This document shows positions 15,782 through 25,217 of a DNA stretch of 64,000 nucleotides, in pieces. The translations under genes were made by a program, and so were the position numbers. The stretch is from JANTGF01 sp963750735 (GTDB taxonomy: Bacteria > Bacteroidota > Bacteroidia > Bacteroidales > VadinHA17): NCBI GenBank assembly GCA_963750735.1, contig CAVVRY010000001.1, forward strand, positions 62,001 through 126,000, in the 5' to 3' direction. The stretch's first letter is position 1. Each line of letters opens with the position of its first letter. The notes under the pieces were generated by a model. That model saw nothing but the letters and a program-made list of their open reading frames with translations. It had not been told where the DNA came from and ran no database searches.

Positions 15782-16843
15782 ATGAAAACTGATAATACTA
15801 ATATAAAAGTAGGAATAACACAAGGCGATATCAATGGTATAAGTTATGAGGTAATCATAAAATCATTGCAGGATAAGAGAATTAACGATTTTTGTACAAT
15901 TATTCTTTATGGTTCTCCCAAAGTTGCAGCCTATCACCGGAAAGCATTGAATATTGATAATTTCAGCTTTAATAATATCAAAAAACCTGAAGATGCAAAT
16001 ACAAAGCGTCCAAATATCATAAATTGTCTGGATGACAATGTACGGGTTGAATTGGGTAAATCTACAAGTTTAGCCGGTGAGGCATCATTGATTAGTTTGA
16101 AGGAAGCAGTAAGAGATCTGAAAGAAGGCAAAATTGATATACTGCTAACTGCTCCCATCAATAAGGAAAACATTCAGTCTAGCGATTTTACTTTCTCTGG
16201 CCACACAGAGTTTCTTGAGGCAGAATTTGAACCTGAAATTGGGTCGCTAATGATGATGGTAAGTGGAAACTTCAGAGTGGGCATAGTTACTGGACATATA
16301 CCTCTCTCAGAAGTTCCCCAGCATGTTACCGAAGAAACCATTTTAAATAAATTACGAATTATGAATGAATCCCTCAGGATAGATTTTGGGATTCAAAAAC
16401 CAAATATTGCTGTATTGGGCCTCAACCCGCATGCTGGCGATGAAGGACTACTTGGCAAAGAAGAAAGTGAAGTGATTGAACCTGCAATAAAAAAAGCCAG
16501 GGAAGAAAAAATAATGGCTCTAGGAATATTTCCTGCTGATGGTTTTTTTGGTTCAATGCATCATGAAAAATTTGATGGTGTGCTGGCAATGTACCATGAC
16601 CAGGGATTGGCACCGTTCAAAACACTTGTTTTTAATTCTGGTGTAAATTTTACTGCTGGCCTGCCAATAGTTCGTACTTCACCTGTCCATGGAACCGGGT
16701 ATGATATTGCAGGTAAAGATGTTGCCTCCCCTGAATCATTCAGAAATGCACTTTACCTCGCTTTGGATATTTTAAAACAAAGAAGACAATATATGGTTAT
16801 AACAGAAGATCCGTTGAAACCATTTAATGCAAATAATGGTTAA
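15782..16843 (+). CDS. pdxA: 4-hydroxythreonine-4-phosphate dehydrogenase
   Basis: 353 aa, cytoplasmic. It oxidises 4-phosphohydroxy-L-threonine in the DXP-dependent pyridoxal phosphate pathway. Visible signatures: 'VGITQGDINGISYEVI' at the start, metal-ligand histidines in 'FSGHTEFL', 'NPHAGDEGLLGKEE' and 'YHDQGLAPFKTL', and the terminal 'TSPVHGTGYDIAGK'. It follows pepA closely. The pathway also needs DXP, which links it to the isoprenoid precursor metabolised by Dxr, encoded 6 kb away. Confidence 0.96.
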   Translation: MKTDNTNIKVGITQGDINGISYEVIIKSLQDKRINDFCTIILYGSPKVAAYHRKALNIDNFSFNNIKKPEDANTKRPNIINCLDDNVRVELGKSTSLAGEASLISLKEAVRDLKEGKIDILLTAPINKENIQSSDFTFSGHTEFLEAEFEPEIGSLMMMVSGNFRVGIVTGHIPLSEVPQHVTEETILNKLRIMNESLRIDFGIQKPNIAVLGLNPHAGDEGLLGKEESEVIEPAIKKAREEKIMALGIFPADGFFGSMHHEKFDGVLAMYHDQGLAPFKTLVFNSGVNFTAGLPIVRTSPVHGTGYDIAGKDVASPESFRNALYLALDILKQRRQYMVITEDPLKPFNANNG

Positions 16844-16865
16844 AGATTATTGATTCAAATATAAT

Positions 16866-16898
16866 TTTGAATTATAATCTATTTAGGTTTTAACTTTG
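16866..16898 (+). promoter_or_regulatory. Bacteroidota promoter for the aldolase unit
   Basis: TTTG at 16866-16869, 21-bp spacer, TAACTTTG at 16891-16898: a full consensus match. The predicted leader before the ATG at 16964 is ~60 nt. It would drive the three-gene unit 16964-21847. Confidence 0.6.
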
Positions 16899-16963
16899 AA
16901 ATTCGTTTTTTCTGATAATAATTTCAAAACTTAAATACATATCTAATTGAAAACCAGCGTACC

Positions 16964-17791
16964 ATGGCTACAATTCAGAAAGATTTTTTAAAACAAAAAT
17001 TAACCAAGGGCCAAAACATTTTTGGAACCTGCATAACTTCTTTCACTCCTCAATGGCCAAAAATAGTAGCTGATTCTAACCTTGATTTTGTTTTTCTTGA
17101 TACGGAACACATTCCATTAAACAGAGCAGAACTATCAATCATGTGTCGCAATTATCAGGCTTTAGGGGTAACACCAATTGTTCGGATACCAGGTCCGGAC
17201 CCTTATCGTGCAAGCCAGGTAATTGATGATGGTGCAGTTGGTGTTGTAGTTCCATATATGGAGCATTCAAATCAGATTAAAGACCTGGTTGGTGCTGTAA
17301 AATACCGACCTCTCAAGGGTGAAAAACTTGAGGAATTCCTCGAAGAAAAGGCAACGCCATCAGCTGAACTGGAAAGTTATCTTAATAAATATAATTTTGG
17401 AAATCTTTGCTTTGCAAATATTGAAAGTGTCCCAGCCGTTGAAAGATTGGATGAACTATTAAGCATTAAAGGTCTCGATGGGGTATTTATTGGACCTCAT
17501 GATCTATCAATTAATATGGGTATTCCTGAACAATATGATCATCCTGAATTTATACAAGCGGTTAAAAAAATTGTACAAAAAGCACGCAGCAATTCATTGG
17601 GTGTAGGTATTCACTTTTCACAAGAACCACTTCGGCAAATTGAATGGATGAAAGAAGGTGTAAATATTATCATCCACAGTTCTGATATGGCACTTTTTAG
17701 CAAGCAGCTTCGACATGATATGGATAAAATTCGTTCATCCGCCAGTAATATTCACAAATCCGGATTTTTTGATGATACAATAGTTGTTTAA
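16964..17791 (+). CDS. HpcH/HpaI-family class II aldolase
   Basis: 275 aa, cytoplasmic. Members reversibly cleave 2-keto-3-deoxy acids to pyruvate and an aldehyde with a divalent metal. Family signatures: 'VFLDTEHIPLNRAEL' (active-site region), 'VVPYMEH', 'FANIESVPAVERLDELLSI' (metal-ligand Glu) and 'DGVFIGPHDLSINMG' (metal-ligand Asp). An insertion around residues 110-145 ('KGEKLEEFLEEKATPSAEL') departs from the usual HpaI or GarL lengths, so the substrate is not the standard one. It leads a three-gene unit with two secreted carbohydrate-type proteins. A role in breaking down a deoxy-keto acid from an uronate or sialate-like sugar is a reasonable guess. Confidence 0.85.
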   Translation: MATIQKDFLKQKLTKGQNIFGTCITSFTPQWPKIVADSNLDFVFLDTEHIPLNRAELSIMCRNYQALGVTPIVRIPGPDPYRASQVIDDGAVGVVVPYMEHSNQIKDLVGAVKYRPLKGEKLEEFLEEKATPSAELESYLNKYNFGNLCFANIESVPAVERLDELLSIKGLDGVFIGPHDLSINMGIPEQYDHPEFIQAVKKIVQKARSNSLGVGIHFSQEPLRQIEWMKEGVNIIIHSSDMALFSKQLRHDMDKIRSSASNIHKSGFFDDTIVV

Positions 17792-17812
17792 CAAAAAAGT
17801 AAATCCTTTACT

Positions 17813-19939
17813 ATGAAATACTTCATGCTTGCATTTTTCATCTTTATTCATTTTTCTTTTGTCTCTGAGGAAAATGAAAAAAAATTCTACCAGGATGTTG
17901 CCATCATACATGGATCTGAAAAAGGACTCCCGGAAGGACCTGTAACCCAGATCCAGTTGATAAATGATAAACCCTTAGTATTAGTGCAGAAGGAATTATA
18001 TGAATTATATGATAATGAATGGGTAATTTCAGCACAAAAGAAGCATAAAAAAATTTCTGAAATAACTAATCTGCCAAAAAACTCGGGAAAACTTCTGACT
18101 TCAACTAGCTATCAGGGGAAAATGGTAATTGGTTGTGAAAACGGCTTATTTATTCAAACCAAAAGAAAAGAATGGGCACAAGTTTTACCTGCTGATGATA
18201 CCTATAGCTGGGCACCAAAAGAGGTTGCTGCTCTGGCGGTAGACACAAAAGGCAGGTTGTGGTTTGGTTCCCGTGAAGGAGTAGGATGTAAATCTGAAGA
18301 TCAATGGAGACTGTTTACCGGAAAAGAAGGATTACCATACACCGATTTTACATGTGCAGCTGCCGGCCCGGCAGGCGAAGTATGGTTTGGCACAAAAAAA
18401 GGAGCCATTCGTGCGGTTGATGAATATTTCTATTACAGGTTTAGCCGAAGATGGCTACCGGAGGATAATGTCCTTGATATCGAGGTTGATAAACAGGGAA
18501 CAGCCTGGATAGGCACTATTAATGGACTTAGCCAAATAATCCCAACATTAATGAGCTATGAGAATAAAGCAGATTATTTTACCAAACAAGTGGAAGATCG
18601 TCATGACAGAATAGGTTTTATTTGTCAGAGTCATTTAAAGGAACAATATAATATCAACACATCTGAACTTGCCATTTCAGATAATGATGGCCTCTATACA
18701 TCCATGTATGGAGCTGCTCAGGCATACCGTTATGTTCTGACAGGTAGTTCTGAAGCCAGAGAATTGGCTGTAAGAAGTTTTTATGCCTGCAAATGGCTGG
18801 TTGATATTACACACGAGTCTGGTTTTCCTGCCCGTGTTATCATTCCAATTGATTGGCCGGAACCTGTTAATGAGCAATATGGACATGAGTACAATAAACG
18901 AAAACAGGAGGGCGATCCTTTTTGGAAAGATATTTACCCAAGGTTTCCAAAAAGCGAAGATGGGAAATACCGATGGAAATGTGATACAAGCTCTGATGAA
19001 TTGGCCGGACATTATTTTTATTATGCAATTTTCTACGACCTGGTTGCTGAAACTCCCCAGGAAAAGGAAGATGTTAAGCAGGTTGTAGCTGATATTACTG
19101 ATCACCTTATAAGACATGATTTCTGCCTTATAGACCATGACGGTAAACCTACTCGCTGGGCAAATTTTCAACCTGAGTTTTTTAATTCTGTTTGGGGCTG
19201 GGAACAGCGAGGATTAAATTCCATGATGATGCTATCTTTTCTGAATGTTGCAAGCCATGTTACTGGTGATCCAAAATATGAAGAGGTTGCAAGTATGCTG
19301 CGGGAAAAATATGATTACCATATTAATGCTATGCACGCAAAAGAGTTTTTTCCACCTGAAAATGCAGTACCCTGGGATAACAACCTCTGCCTTATGAGCA
19401 TGTATGGATTGTTAAACTACGAAAAAGACCCTGAATTGCTTATTATGTATCGCAACGCACTTGAAAATGCCTGGTTGCATATAAGTAAACAGAAAAACGC
19501 CTTTTGGGATGGATTGTATGGAGCAATGGCCAATTCATTTTCAGAGAAAATCGAGTCAGGCTATTTTAATTCAGATATTCTATTTGTTGAGAATCCATTA
19601 TTTGGGCCATCAGCTCTTGAGCGTTTCAGCAAGAGTAGCCTGGATACTAAATATATTGTAGAAACACTTCAACGAATTCCTTTAGACCTGATAGGCTATA
19701 AAATGGACAATACACATAGGCTGGATGTAGTCATTGATCCAACACCTGGCCAGGAGCCAACAATGGGCTGGAGAACAGATGGTTATGCCTTGCCAGTTGA
19801 TGAAAGGGGCCATGTTCGTCTTGACAGGGACGGATTTGCCATATTATACTCTGAAGGCAATGGATATTCTGAACAGGAAGGTACTTTTTACCTCCTGCCT
19901 TACTATTTAGCCCTTTATCACAATTTGATAGAAAAATAA
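17813..19939 (+). CDS. Secreted propeller plus alpha/alpha-toroid-like protein
   Basis: 708 aa. Weak signal peptide ('MKYFMLAFFIFIHFSFVS'). Residues ~30-245 hold repeats of the 'two-component regulator propeller' kind ('AVDTKGRLWFGSREGVG', 'AAGPAGEVWFGTKKGAI', 'EVDKQGTAWIGTINGLS'). The remaining ~450 residues are rich in aromatic and helical segments ('AYRYVLTGSSEARELAVRSFYACKWL', 'NSVWGWEQRGLNSMMML', 'PFWKDIYPRFP'), like an alpha/alpha-barrel glycosidase or lyase. There is no histidine kinase or DNA-binding domain, so the propeller is not acting as a classical sensor. The combination suggests a periplasmic carbohydrate-active enzyme. The exact family is not recognised. It begins 21 bp after the aldolase gene. 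Confidence 0.55.
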   Translation: MKYFMLAFFIFIHFSFVSEENEKKFYQDVAIIHGSEKGLPEGPVTQIQLINDKPLVLVQKELYELYDNEWVISAQKKHKKISEITNLPKNSGKLLTSTSYQGKMVIGCENGLFIQTKRKEWAQVLPADDTYSWAPKEVAALAVDTKGRLWFGSREGVGCKSEDQWRLFTGKEGLPYTDFTCAAAGPAGEVWFGTKKGAIRAVDEYFYYRFSRRWLPEDNVLDIEVDKQGTAWIGTINGLSQIIPTLMSYENKADYFTKQVEDRHDRIGFICQSHLKEQYNINTSELAISDNDGLYTSMYGAAQAYRYVLTGSSEARELAVRSFYACKWLVDITHESGFPARVIIPIDWPEPVNEQYGHEYNKRKQEGDPFWKDIYPRFPKSEDGKYRWKCDTSSDELAGHYFYYAIFYDLVAETPQEKEDVKQVVADITDHLIRHDFCLIDHDGKPTRWANFQPEFFNSVWGWEQRGLNSMMMLSFLNVASHVTGDPKYEEVASMLREKYDYHINAMHAKEFFPPENAVPWDNNLCLMSMYGLLNYEKDPELLIMYRNALENAWLHISKQKNAFWDGLYGAMANSFSEKIESGYFNSDILFVENPLFGPSALERFSKSSLDTKYIVETLQRIPLDLIGYKMDNTHRLDVVIDPTPGQEPTMGWRTDGYALPVDERGHVRLDRDGFAILYSEGNGYSEQEGTFYLLPYYLALYHNLIEK

Positions 19940-19993
19940 GTTTACAATTTATATCCGCTCCTATTGCCCAGAATAATAAACTGTGAAAGTGCT

Positions 19994-21847
19994 ATGAAAT
20001 ATTTCTTGCCTTACTTTTTTGTCCCTTTAGGATTATTCATTTTTTCTTCAACAAATGCACAAACAGGTAGCATTCATGAACCTGTGCGATATATAGGTGG
20101 TGTTACGATTGATCCAAATGTACACGAAGGTCGTTTGAGATATGCAATTGGGACTGAAAGCAGGCAAACTATCAGGGTTAACCGGACTCATCCTGAACTT
20201 GCTGATGGTTTTGGCTGGACTTATAGCCATGCATCGAACCTGGCATATTGGAAAGGTAAATTTTTTCAGCAATACCTGAGTAATCCTATTGATGAACATA
20301 TCCCTCCCGGGCATACCCTTTTGACAACCTCCCTTGATGGTAGGGTATGGAGTAAACCAAGCGTTATTTTTCCTCAATATACTCCTCCGGAAGGTGTAAA
20401 AATACCTGAAGGTTCTACAGGTTATATGATGCACCAAAGAATGGGATTTTATGTTTCACCTGAAGGTCGGCTTCTGACTGTGGCTTTTTACGGTCATTCA
20501 GAAAATCCATTTATGAAAGGCGGAATAGGCAGGGTGGTAAGAGAAATATATGAAGATGGAAGTATGGGTCCCATTTATTTTATACGTCATAGCAGTCATA
20601 CAAACTGGAATGAGAATAATACCAGTTTCCCATTTTATACTAATTCCAAGGATAAAGGATTTGTAAAAGCTTGTAAGGAACTATTAAATGATAAACTCAA
20701 AACCATGCAATGGTGGGATGAAGATAGAGGTCTGGATAATTTTTATAACATCCAGGAAGCGGGTTCTGCTCTTTCCTACTATCACCGCAAAGATGGTAAT
20801 ATTGTTGCCTTATGGAAAAGGTCAATTTGTGCTATTTCTGAGGATGATGGAATGAGCTTCTCAAAACCTGTTAAATCTCCTACCTTAATTATGGCTGGAG
20901 GTAAAAATTGGGGTCAGAAAACGAATGATGGCAGATATGCCATGGTATACAATCCCATTGAAATAGATGAATACCGGTATCCACTTATTGTAATTTCGAG
21001 CGATGATGGTATTATTTTTGACAATATGTTACTGGTACAGGGGGAAGTACCACCAAGAAGGTTTTTTGGAAGATGGAAAGATTTTGGACCATGCTACGTC
21101 AGAGGAATTGCGGAAGGAAATGGGACTCCTCCGGGAAATGATATGTGGCTCACCTACAGTATGAATAAAGAAGATATATGGGTTAGTAGAGTTCCTTTAC
21201 CGATTCAGTATTCCGTACATGTTGACGTGTTTGATGATTTTGAGGCTATGGAGCCTGGAAAGGCTATTAAAAATTGGAACACCTATAATCCAAAATGGGC
21301 ACCGATTGAACTGGTAGAGATTAAAGACAATACATGTATCCAATTTAATGACAAGGATCCCTACGATTATGCAAGGGCTATCCGAATATTTGAAGAAAGC
21401 GAAAATGCAGAAATCAGCTTTAAAATTAATGTAGAGAAGTTGAATGACCAACCATTTGAAATAGATATTACAGACAAATTTGGAAACAGGCCAATCCGCA
21501 TTAATTTTAATGAAAAAGGTGAAATAGAGACCAATGATGGGAATAATTATAAAGTTATTTCAAGCTTTCAGAAGAATAAGTGGATTGAAATTAAAGTGCA
21601 AGTAAATGCCTCACCATTTGGAAAATATTCGATCTGGATTAATGGTAAGAAACAAGCTCTCGACCTAAAGCTTGCCGTAGCTGTAAAATCAGTAGAACGG
21701 GTTTCCTTTAGAACCGGTTCCTTCAGAAACCTCCCCAACCGAAAAACTCCAAATGAAGAGCCTGGGCCACCACTTACAGGAGCAGATGATCCCATAGAAG
21801 AAGCGATTTTCTATTTAGATGATTTTGAAGCAAAAAAAATCAAATAG
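19994..21847 (+). CDS. Secreted sialidase-like (BNR/Asp-box) protein
   Basis: 617 aa from the ATG at 19994. A TTG at 19964 would add ten residues before the signal peptide ('MKYFLPYFFVPLGLFIFSS...NAQ'). Asp-box-like turns appear at 'SLDGRVWSKPSV', 'SEDDGMSFSKPV' and 'SSDDGIIFDN', which fits a six-bladed sialidase-type propeller. Residues ~420-617 form a beta-sandwich of the LamG/concanavalin type ('AISFKINVEKL'-like strands, 'SIWINGKKQALDL'). Related proteins are annotated as exo-alpha-sialidase or BNR-repeat glycosidases. The arginine triad cannot be assigned with confidence. It is the third gene of the unit with the aldolase. Confidence 0.6.
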   Translation: MKYFLPYFFVPLGLFIFSSTNAQTGSIHEPVRYIGGVTIDPNVHEGRLRYAIGTESRQTIRVNRTHPELADGFGWTYSHASNLAYWKGKFFQQYLSNPIDEHIPPGHTLLTTSLDGRVWSKPSVIFPQYTPPEGVKIPEGSTGYMMHQRMGFYVSPEGRLLTVAFYGHSENPFMKGGIGRVVREIYEDGSMGPIYFIRHSSHTNWNENNTSFPFYTNSKDKGFVKACKELLNDKLKTMQWWDEDRGLDNFYNIQEAGSALSYYHRKDGNIVALWKRSICAISEDDGMSFSKPVKSPTLIMAGGKNWGQKTNDGRYAMVYNPIEIDEYRYPLIVISSDDGIIFDNMLLVQGEVPPRRFFGRWKDFGPCYVRGIAEGNGTPPGNDMWLTYSMNKEDIWVSRVPLPIQYSVHVDVFDDFEAMEPGKAIKNWNTYNPKWAPIELVEIKDNTCIQFNDKDPYDYARAIRIFEESENAEISFKINVEKLNDQPFEIDITDKFGNRPIRINFNEKGEIETNDGNNYKVISSFQKNKWIEIKVQVNASPFGKYSIWINGKKQALDLKLAVAVKSVERVSFRTGSFRNLPNRKTPNEEPGPPLTGADDPIEEAIFYLDDFEAKKIK

Positions 21848-21980
21848 AGTTTGTCCTTTAATTATTGTTTTTCCGATTCATTTTTGTAAATATGATCTCA
21901 AAATTGAGGAAAAAAAGTATTATCCCAACTCACTGTTGTAAAACATATAAGATATATTCCGATTATGACGAAAGTCTTAA

Positions 21981-22008
21981 TTGATCGCTGTTATTATTAT
22001 TAATTTTG
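21981..22008 (+). promoter_or_regulatory. Putative promoter for maeB
   Basis: TTG at 21981-21983, 17-bp spacer, TAATTTTG at 22001-22008. The -7 box is a full match and the spacing is slightly short. It lies 24 nt before the ATG at 22033 and overlaps the upstream TTG at 22006, which favours 22033 as the start. Confidence 0.45.
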
Positions 22009-22032
22009 AACAAATTAATCAATCTTTTAACC

Positions 22033-24306
22033 ATGACTAAAATTCAGAATAAAATCGCACTGGAGTATCACTCTTCCGGACGACCCGGGAAAATTGAGGT
22101 TATTCCAACAAAACCATATCAGACTCAATACGATCTTTCTCTAGCATATACGCCTGGTGTGGCAGTACCCTGCAAGGAAATTGAAAAAAATCCGGATGAT
22201 GCCTATAAATATACTGCCAAGGGAAACCTTGTGGCCGTTATTTCTAATGGAACTGCTGTTTTAGGCCTGGGCGATATTGGTCCATTGGGTGGCAAACCTG
22301 TAATGGAAGGAAAAGGTTTGCTTTTTAAAGTTTTTGCGGATGTCGATGTTTTTGACATTGAAGTTGACGAAAAGGACCCTGCAAAAGTAATCGAAATTGT
22401 TAAAGCTATCTCACCCACTTTTGGAGGGATAAACCTGGAAGATATTAAGGCACCAGAATGTTTTGAAATAGAAGATAAGTTGAAAGAATTACTTGACATT
22501 CCAGTTTTCCATGATGACCAACATGGAACAGCTATTATTTCAGGTGCAGGTTTGTTAAACGCACTGGAATTAAATGGGAAAAAATTAGGAGATCTGAAAA
22601 TGGTTGTTGTTGGGGCAGGGGCTGCTGCAGTTTCATGCACTCGTTTATATAAATCGCTGGGCATAAAGCCTGAGAATATTGTCATGGTTGATAGCAAAGG
22701 AGTTATTAACAGCCAACGTAAAGACCTCAACGAAATAAAAAAAGAGTTTATAACTAAACGCAAAATTGACACCCTTTCAGAAGCAATGAAGGATGCAGAT
22801 ATTTGTCTTGGCCTGTCTGTAGCAGGAATGATCACAAAAGAAATGGTAGCCTCTATGGCTCCCGACCCTATTGTCTTTGCCATGGCCAATCCTGATCCTG
22901 AGATCACTTATGAAGATGCCATGTCTACAAGAGATGATGTTATTTTTGCTACTGGCAGATCAGATTATCCAAATCAGATAAACAATGTTCTTGGTTTTCC
23001 TTTCATTTTCAGAGGAGCATTAGATGTTAGGGCTACCAAAATAAATGAGGAAATGAAGATTGCTGCTGTAAAAGCATTGGCTGACCTGGCAAAAGAACCC
23101 GTTCCTGACTATGTAAATCAGGCATATAATGTTAAAAACCTGGTATTTGGAAGAGAATATTTAATTCCGAAACCAATGGATCAACGTCTGATTGTAAATG
23201 TTTCTTCAGCTGTTGCAAAGGCTGCTGTGGAATCAGGGGTTGCCCGCAATCCGATTACGGATTGGGATGCATATGCAGAAGAGTTGAATAAACGCCTGGG
23301 CTATGATATTAAGATATTGAAAACTATACGCGAAAGAGCAAGTAAAGATGCGAAAAAAGTTGTTTTTTCTGAGGCTGAAAATCTCACCATCCTCAAAGCA
23401 GCACAGGATATCATTCACCAGGGCATTGCTATACCAATATTGTTGGGTAGAAAGAATAAAATCAAAAAGATAATTGAGAGTAATGGACTTGAGCTTGATG
23501 CCGCCATCATTCTTGATCCCTCCAGCAAAAAATCAAAAACAAGAAGGCAGGAATATGCCCGGATTTTATATAACCAAAGAAAAAGAAAAGGGATTGGGCA
23601 TAACTCCTCAAAAGAAAAAATGAAGCATCGTGACTATTTTGGGATAATGATGGTTGAGCAAGGAGACGCTGATGCTTATATCTCAGGTATTACACGAAAA
23701 TATACGGAAGCTATTCGTCCAGTATTGGAAATCGTTGGACCAACTGAACAAAAACACATTGTTGGAATGTATATGATTATTACCAAACGTGGACCGATTT
23801 TCTTTGCTGATACAACCATGAATGTAAATCCGAGTATTCAAGACTTTATTGATACTACCTTACTTGCCTCCGAACAGATAAAAAGATATGGAATAGAACC
23901 GCGAATTGCAATGGTTTCATACTCAAATTTCGGATCTGCAAACCAAGACAGCCCTAAAACTGTAAGAGAAGCTGTAAAAAGGCTTCATGCGGAGTATCCT
24001 GATCTGATTGTGGATGGTGAAATGCAGGCCAACTTTGCCTTAAATACAGAATTAAGGGATAAAGTATTTCCATTTTCTAAATTGTTTAAAAAGGAGGTGA
24101 ACACATTGATTTTCCCAGATTTGAATTCAGGTAACATAGCTTACAAAATGATGCAACAAATTGGTGGTGCGGATGTGATTGGCCCTATTTTACTTGGAGT
24201 CAACAAACCAATTCATATTATTCAGCGTGAAAGTTCTGTGAGGGAGATAATCGATATGGCTGCAATTGCTGTTATCGACGCTCAATACCATGCTGAAAAA
24301 AAGTAA
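22033..24306 (+). CDS. maeB: NADP-dependent malic enzyme, MaeB-type with PTA-like domain
   Basis: 757 aa from ATG 22033; a TTG at 22006 would add nine residues and overlaps the promoter box. It is the large bacterial form: an N-terminal malic enzyme (~1-420; 'LAYTPGVAVPC', 'VFHDDQHGTAII', 'VVVGAGAAAVSC', 'FAMANPDPEITYEDA') fused to a C-terminal phosphotransacetylase-like regulatory domain (~430-757; 'VFSEAENLTILKAAQ', 'IFPDLNSGNIAYKMMQQIGGA'). It converts malate to pyruvate with NADPH production, supplying reducing power. In characterised relatives the C-terminal domain is regulatory and binds acetyl-CoA. Single gene ending in a terminator. Confidence 0.96.
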   Translation: MTKIQNKIALEYHSSGRPGKIEVIPTKPYQTQYDLSLAYTPGVAVPCKEIEKNPDDAYKYTAKGNLVAVISNGTAVLGLGDIGPLGGKPVMEGKGLLFKVFADVDVFDIEVDEKDPAKVIEIVKAISPTFGGINLEDIKAPECFEIEDKLKELLDIPVFHDDQHGTAIISGAGLLNALELNGKKLGDLKMVVVGAGAAAVSCTRLYKSLGIKPENIVMVDSKGVINSQRKDLNEIKKEFITKRKIDTLSEAMKDADICLGLSVAGMITKEMVASMAPDPIVFAMANPDPEITYEDAMSTRDDVIFATGRSDYPNQINNVLGFPFIFRGALDVRATKINEEMKIAAVKALADLAKEPVPDYVNQAYNVKNLVFGREYLIPKPMDQRLIVNVSSAVAKAAVESGVARNPITDWDAYAEELNKRLGYDIKILKTIRERASKDAKKVVFSEAENLTILKAAQDIIHQGIAIPILLGRKNKIKKIIESNGLELDAAIILDPSSKKSKTRRQEYARILYNQRKRKGIGHNSSKEKMKHRDYFGIMMVEQGDADAYISGITRKYTEAIRPVLEIVGPTEQKHIVGMYMIITKRGPIFFADTTMNVNPSIQDFIDTTLLASEQIKRYGIEPRIAMVSYSNFGSANQDSPKTVREAVKRLHAEYPDLIVDGEMQANFALNTELRDKVFPFSKLFKKEVNTLIFPDLNSGNIAYKMMQQIGGADVIGPILLGVNKPIHIIQRESSVREIIDMAAIAVIDAQYHAEKK

Positions 24307-24330
24307 ATAGCAAGTTCAAATTATTACCAA

Positions 24331-24360
24331 GAGGGGGTTGATCAACTCCCTCTTTTTTTT
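24331..24360 (+). terminator. Rho-independent terminator after maeB
   Basis: Nearly perfect 22-nt palindrome (GAGGGGGTTGATCAACTCCCTC) followed by eight T residues, 24 nt after the maeB stop codon. From here to ruvA at 24616 (~255 bp) I see no gene or clear motif. Confidence 0.85.
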
Positions 24361-24615
24361 ATAAAACCTCATTATAATAAACAGATTTTACTAAGTGCCA
24401 GTAAACCAATAATTTCACTTCAATAAATAGGATAGTATTTCGAAACTTTAACCCGCACTTTCCGTACACAGAAGAAGCAGATAATAGTTGTCAATAAAAG
24501 TATTTTCATTTGTTACTTAGTTCTGGCAATTTGGTTTTGTTTTAAATATGCTGCCTAACTATTATCTTCTTATGCTTTTTTGGCTATTTTAGTTGTTCAT
24601 TTTATTGTAAACCCT

Positions 24616-25197
24616 ATGTTCGAGTATCTTAAAGGTAAGATTGCTAATCTTACACCTACTAATGCTGTGTTAGATATTGGAGATGTTGGCTACCTAATTA
24701 ATATTTCCCTAAATACCTATTCCCAGTTAAGCGAGGCTGCCGAAGCCAAATTATATATACACCAGATAGTCCGTGAAGACGCTCATCTGTTGTACGGCTT
24801 TTCAACAACCGAAGAAAGAGGGATTTTCCAGCTTTTGATAGGCGTATCAGGCATTGGAGCGAATACAGCTCGAATGATTCTTTCAGCTCTTACTCCTGAT
24901 GAAGTAAGGAATGCAATTACAACAGGCAATGTTCCGGTACTGAAAGGCATAAAAGGAATTGGTGCAAAAACGGCTCAAAGAGTAATTGTAGATCTGAGAG
25001 ACAAAGTGGGTAAAACATCTGAATCCAGTGAAATTTTTGATGTTTCAAGCAATAGGATCAAAGAAGAATCGTTATCTGCTTTAGCTACCTTGGGGTTTTC
25101 TAAATCTTCTGTCACAAAAATTGTTGACGAAATAATATCAAAGAACCCTAAAATTTCTGTTGAAGATTTACTCCGGGAAGCACTAAATAGATTATAG
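24616..25197 (+). CDS. ruvA: Holliday junction branch migration protein RuvA
   Basis: 193 aa from the ATG at 24616, where 'MFEYLKGKIANLTP' is the conserved start. An upstream alternative at 24580 adds 12 non-conserved residues. Domains: OB-fold (~1-65, 'AVLDIGDVGYLINISL'), twin helix-hairpin-helix (~70-135, 'LIGVSGIGANTARMIL', 'LKGIKGIGAKTAQRVIVDL'), and a C-terminal three-helix domain that contacts RuvB (~150-193, 'LSALATLGFSKSSV'). It binds four-way junctions and loads RuvB during recombinational repair. sprA begins 20 bp downstream, so the two are likely co-transcribed. Confidence 0.97.
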   Translation: MFEYLKGKIANLTPTNAVLDIGDVGYLINISLNTYSQLSEAAEAKLYIHQIVREDAHLLYGFSTTEERGIFQLLIGVSGIGANTARMILSALTPDEVRNAITTGNVPVLKGIKGIGAKTAQRVIVDLRDKVGKTSESSEIFDVSSNRIKEESLSALATLGFSKSSVTKIVDEIISKNPKISVEDLLREALNRL

Positions 25198-25217
25198 ACC
25201 CTATATCCTGAACACTT

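Noticed and set aside
18677..19171. A 164-codon minus-strand ORF inside the 708-aa secreted protein gene
   Set aside because: It is entirely antisense to a long coding frame, with no start signal or family resemblance.
22203..22907. A 234-codon minus-strand ORF inside maeB
   Set aside because: It is antisense to highly conserved malic enzyme motifs and its composition (Ser/Ile/Phe-rich) is that of a shadow frame.
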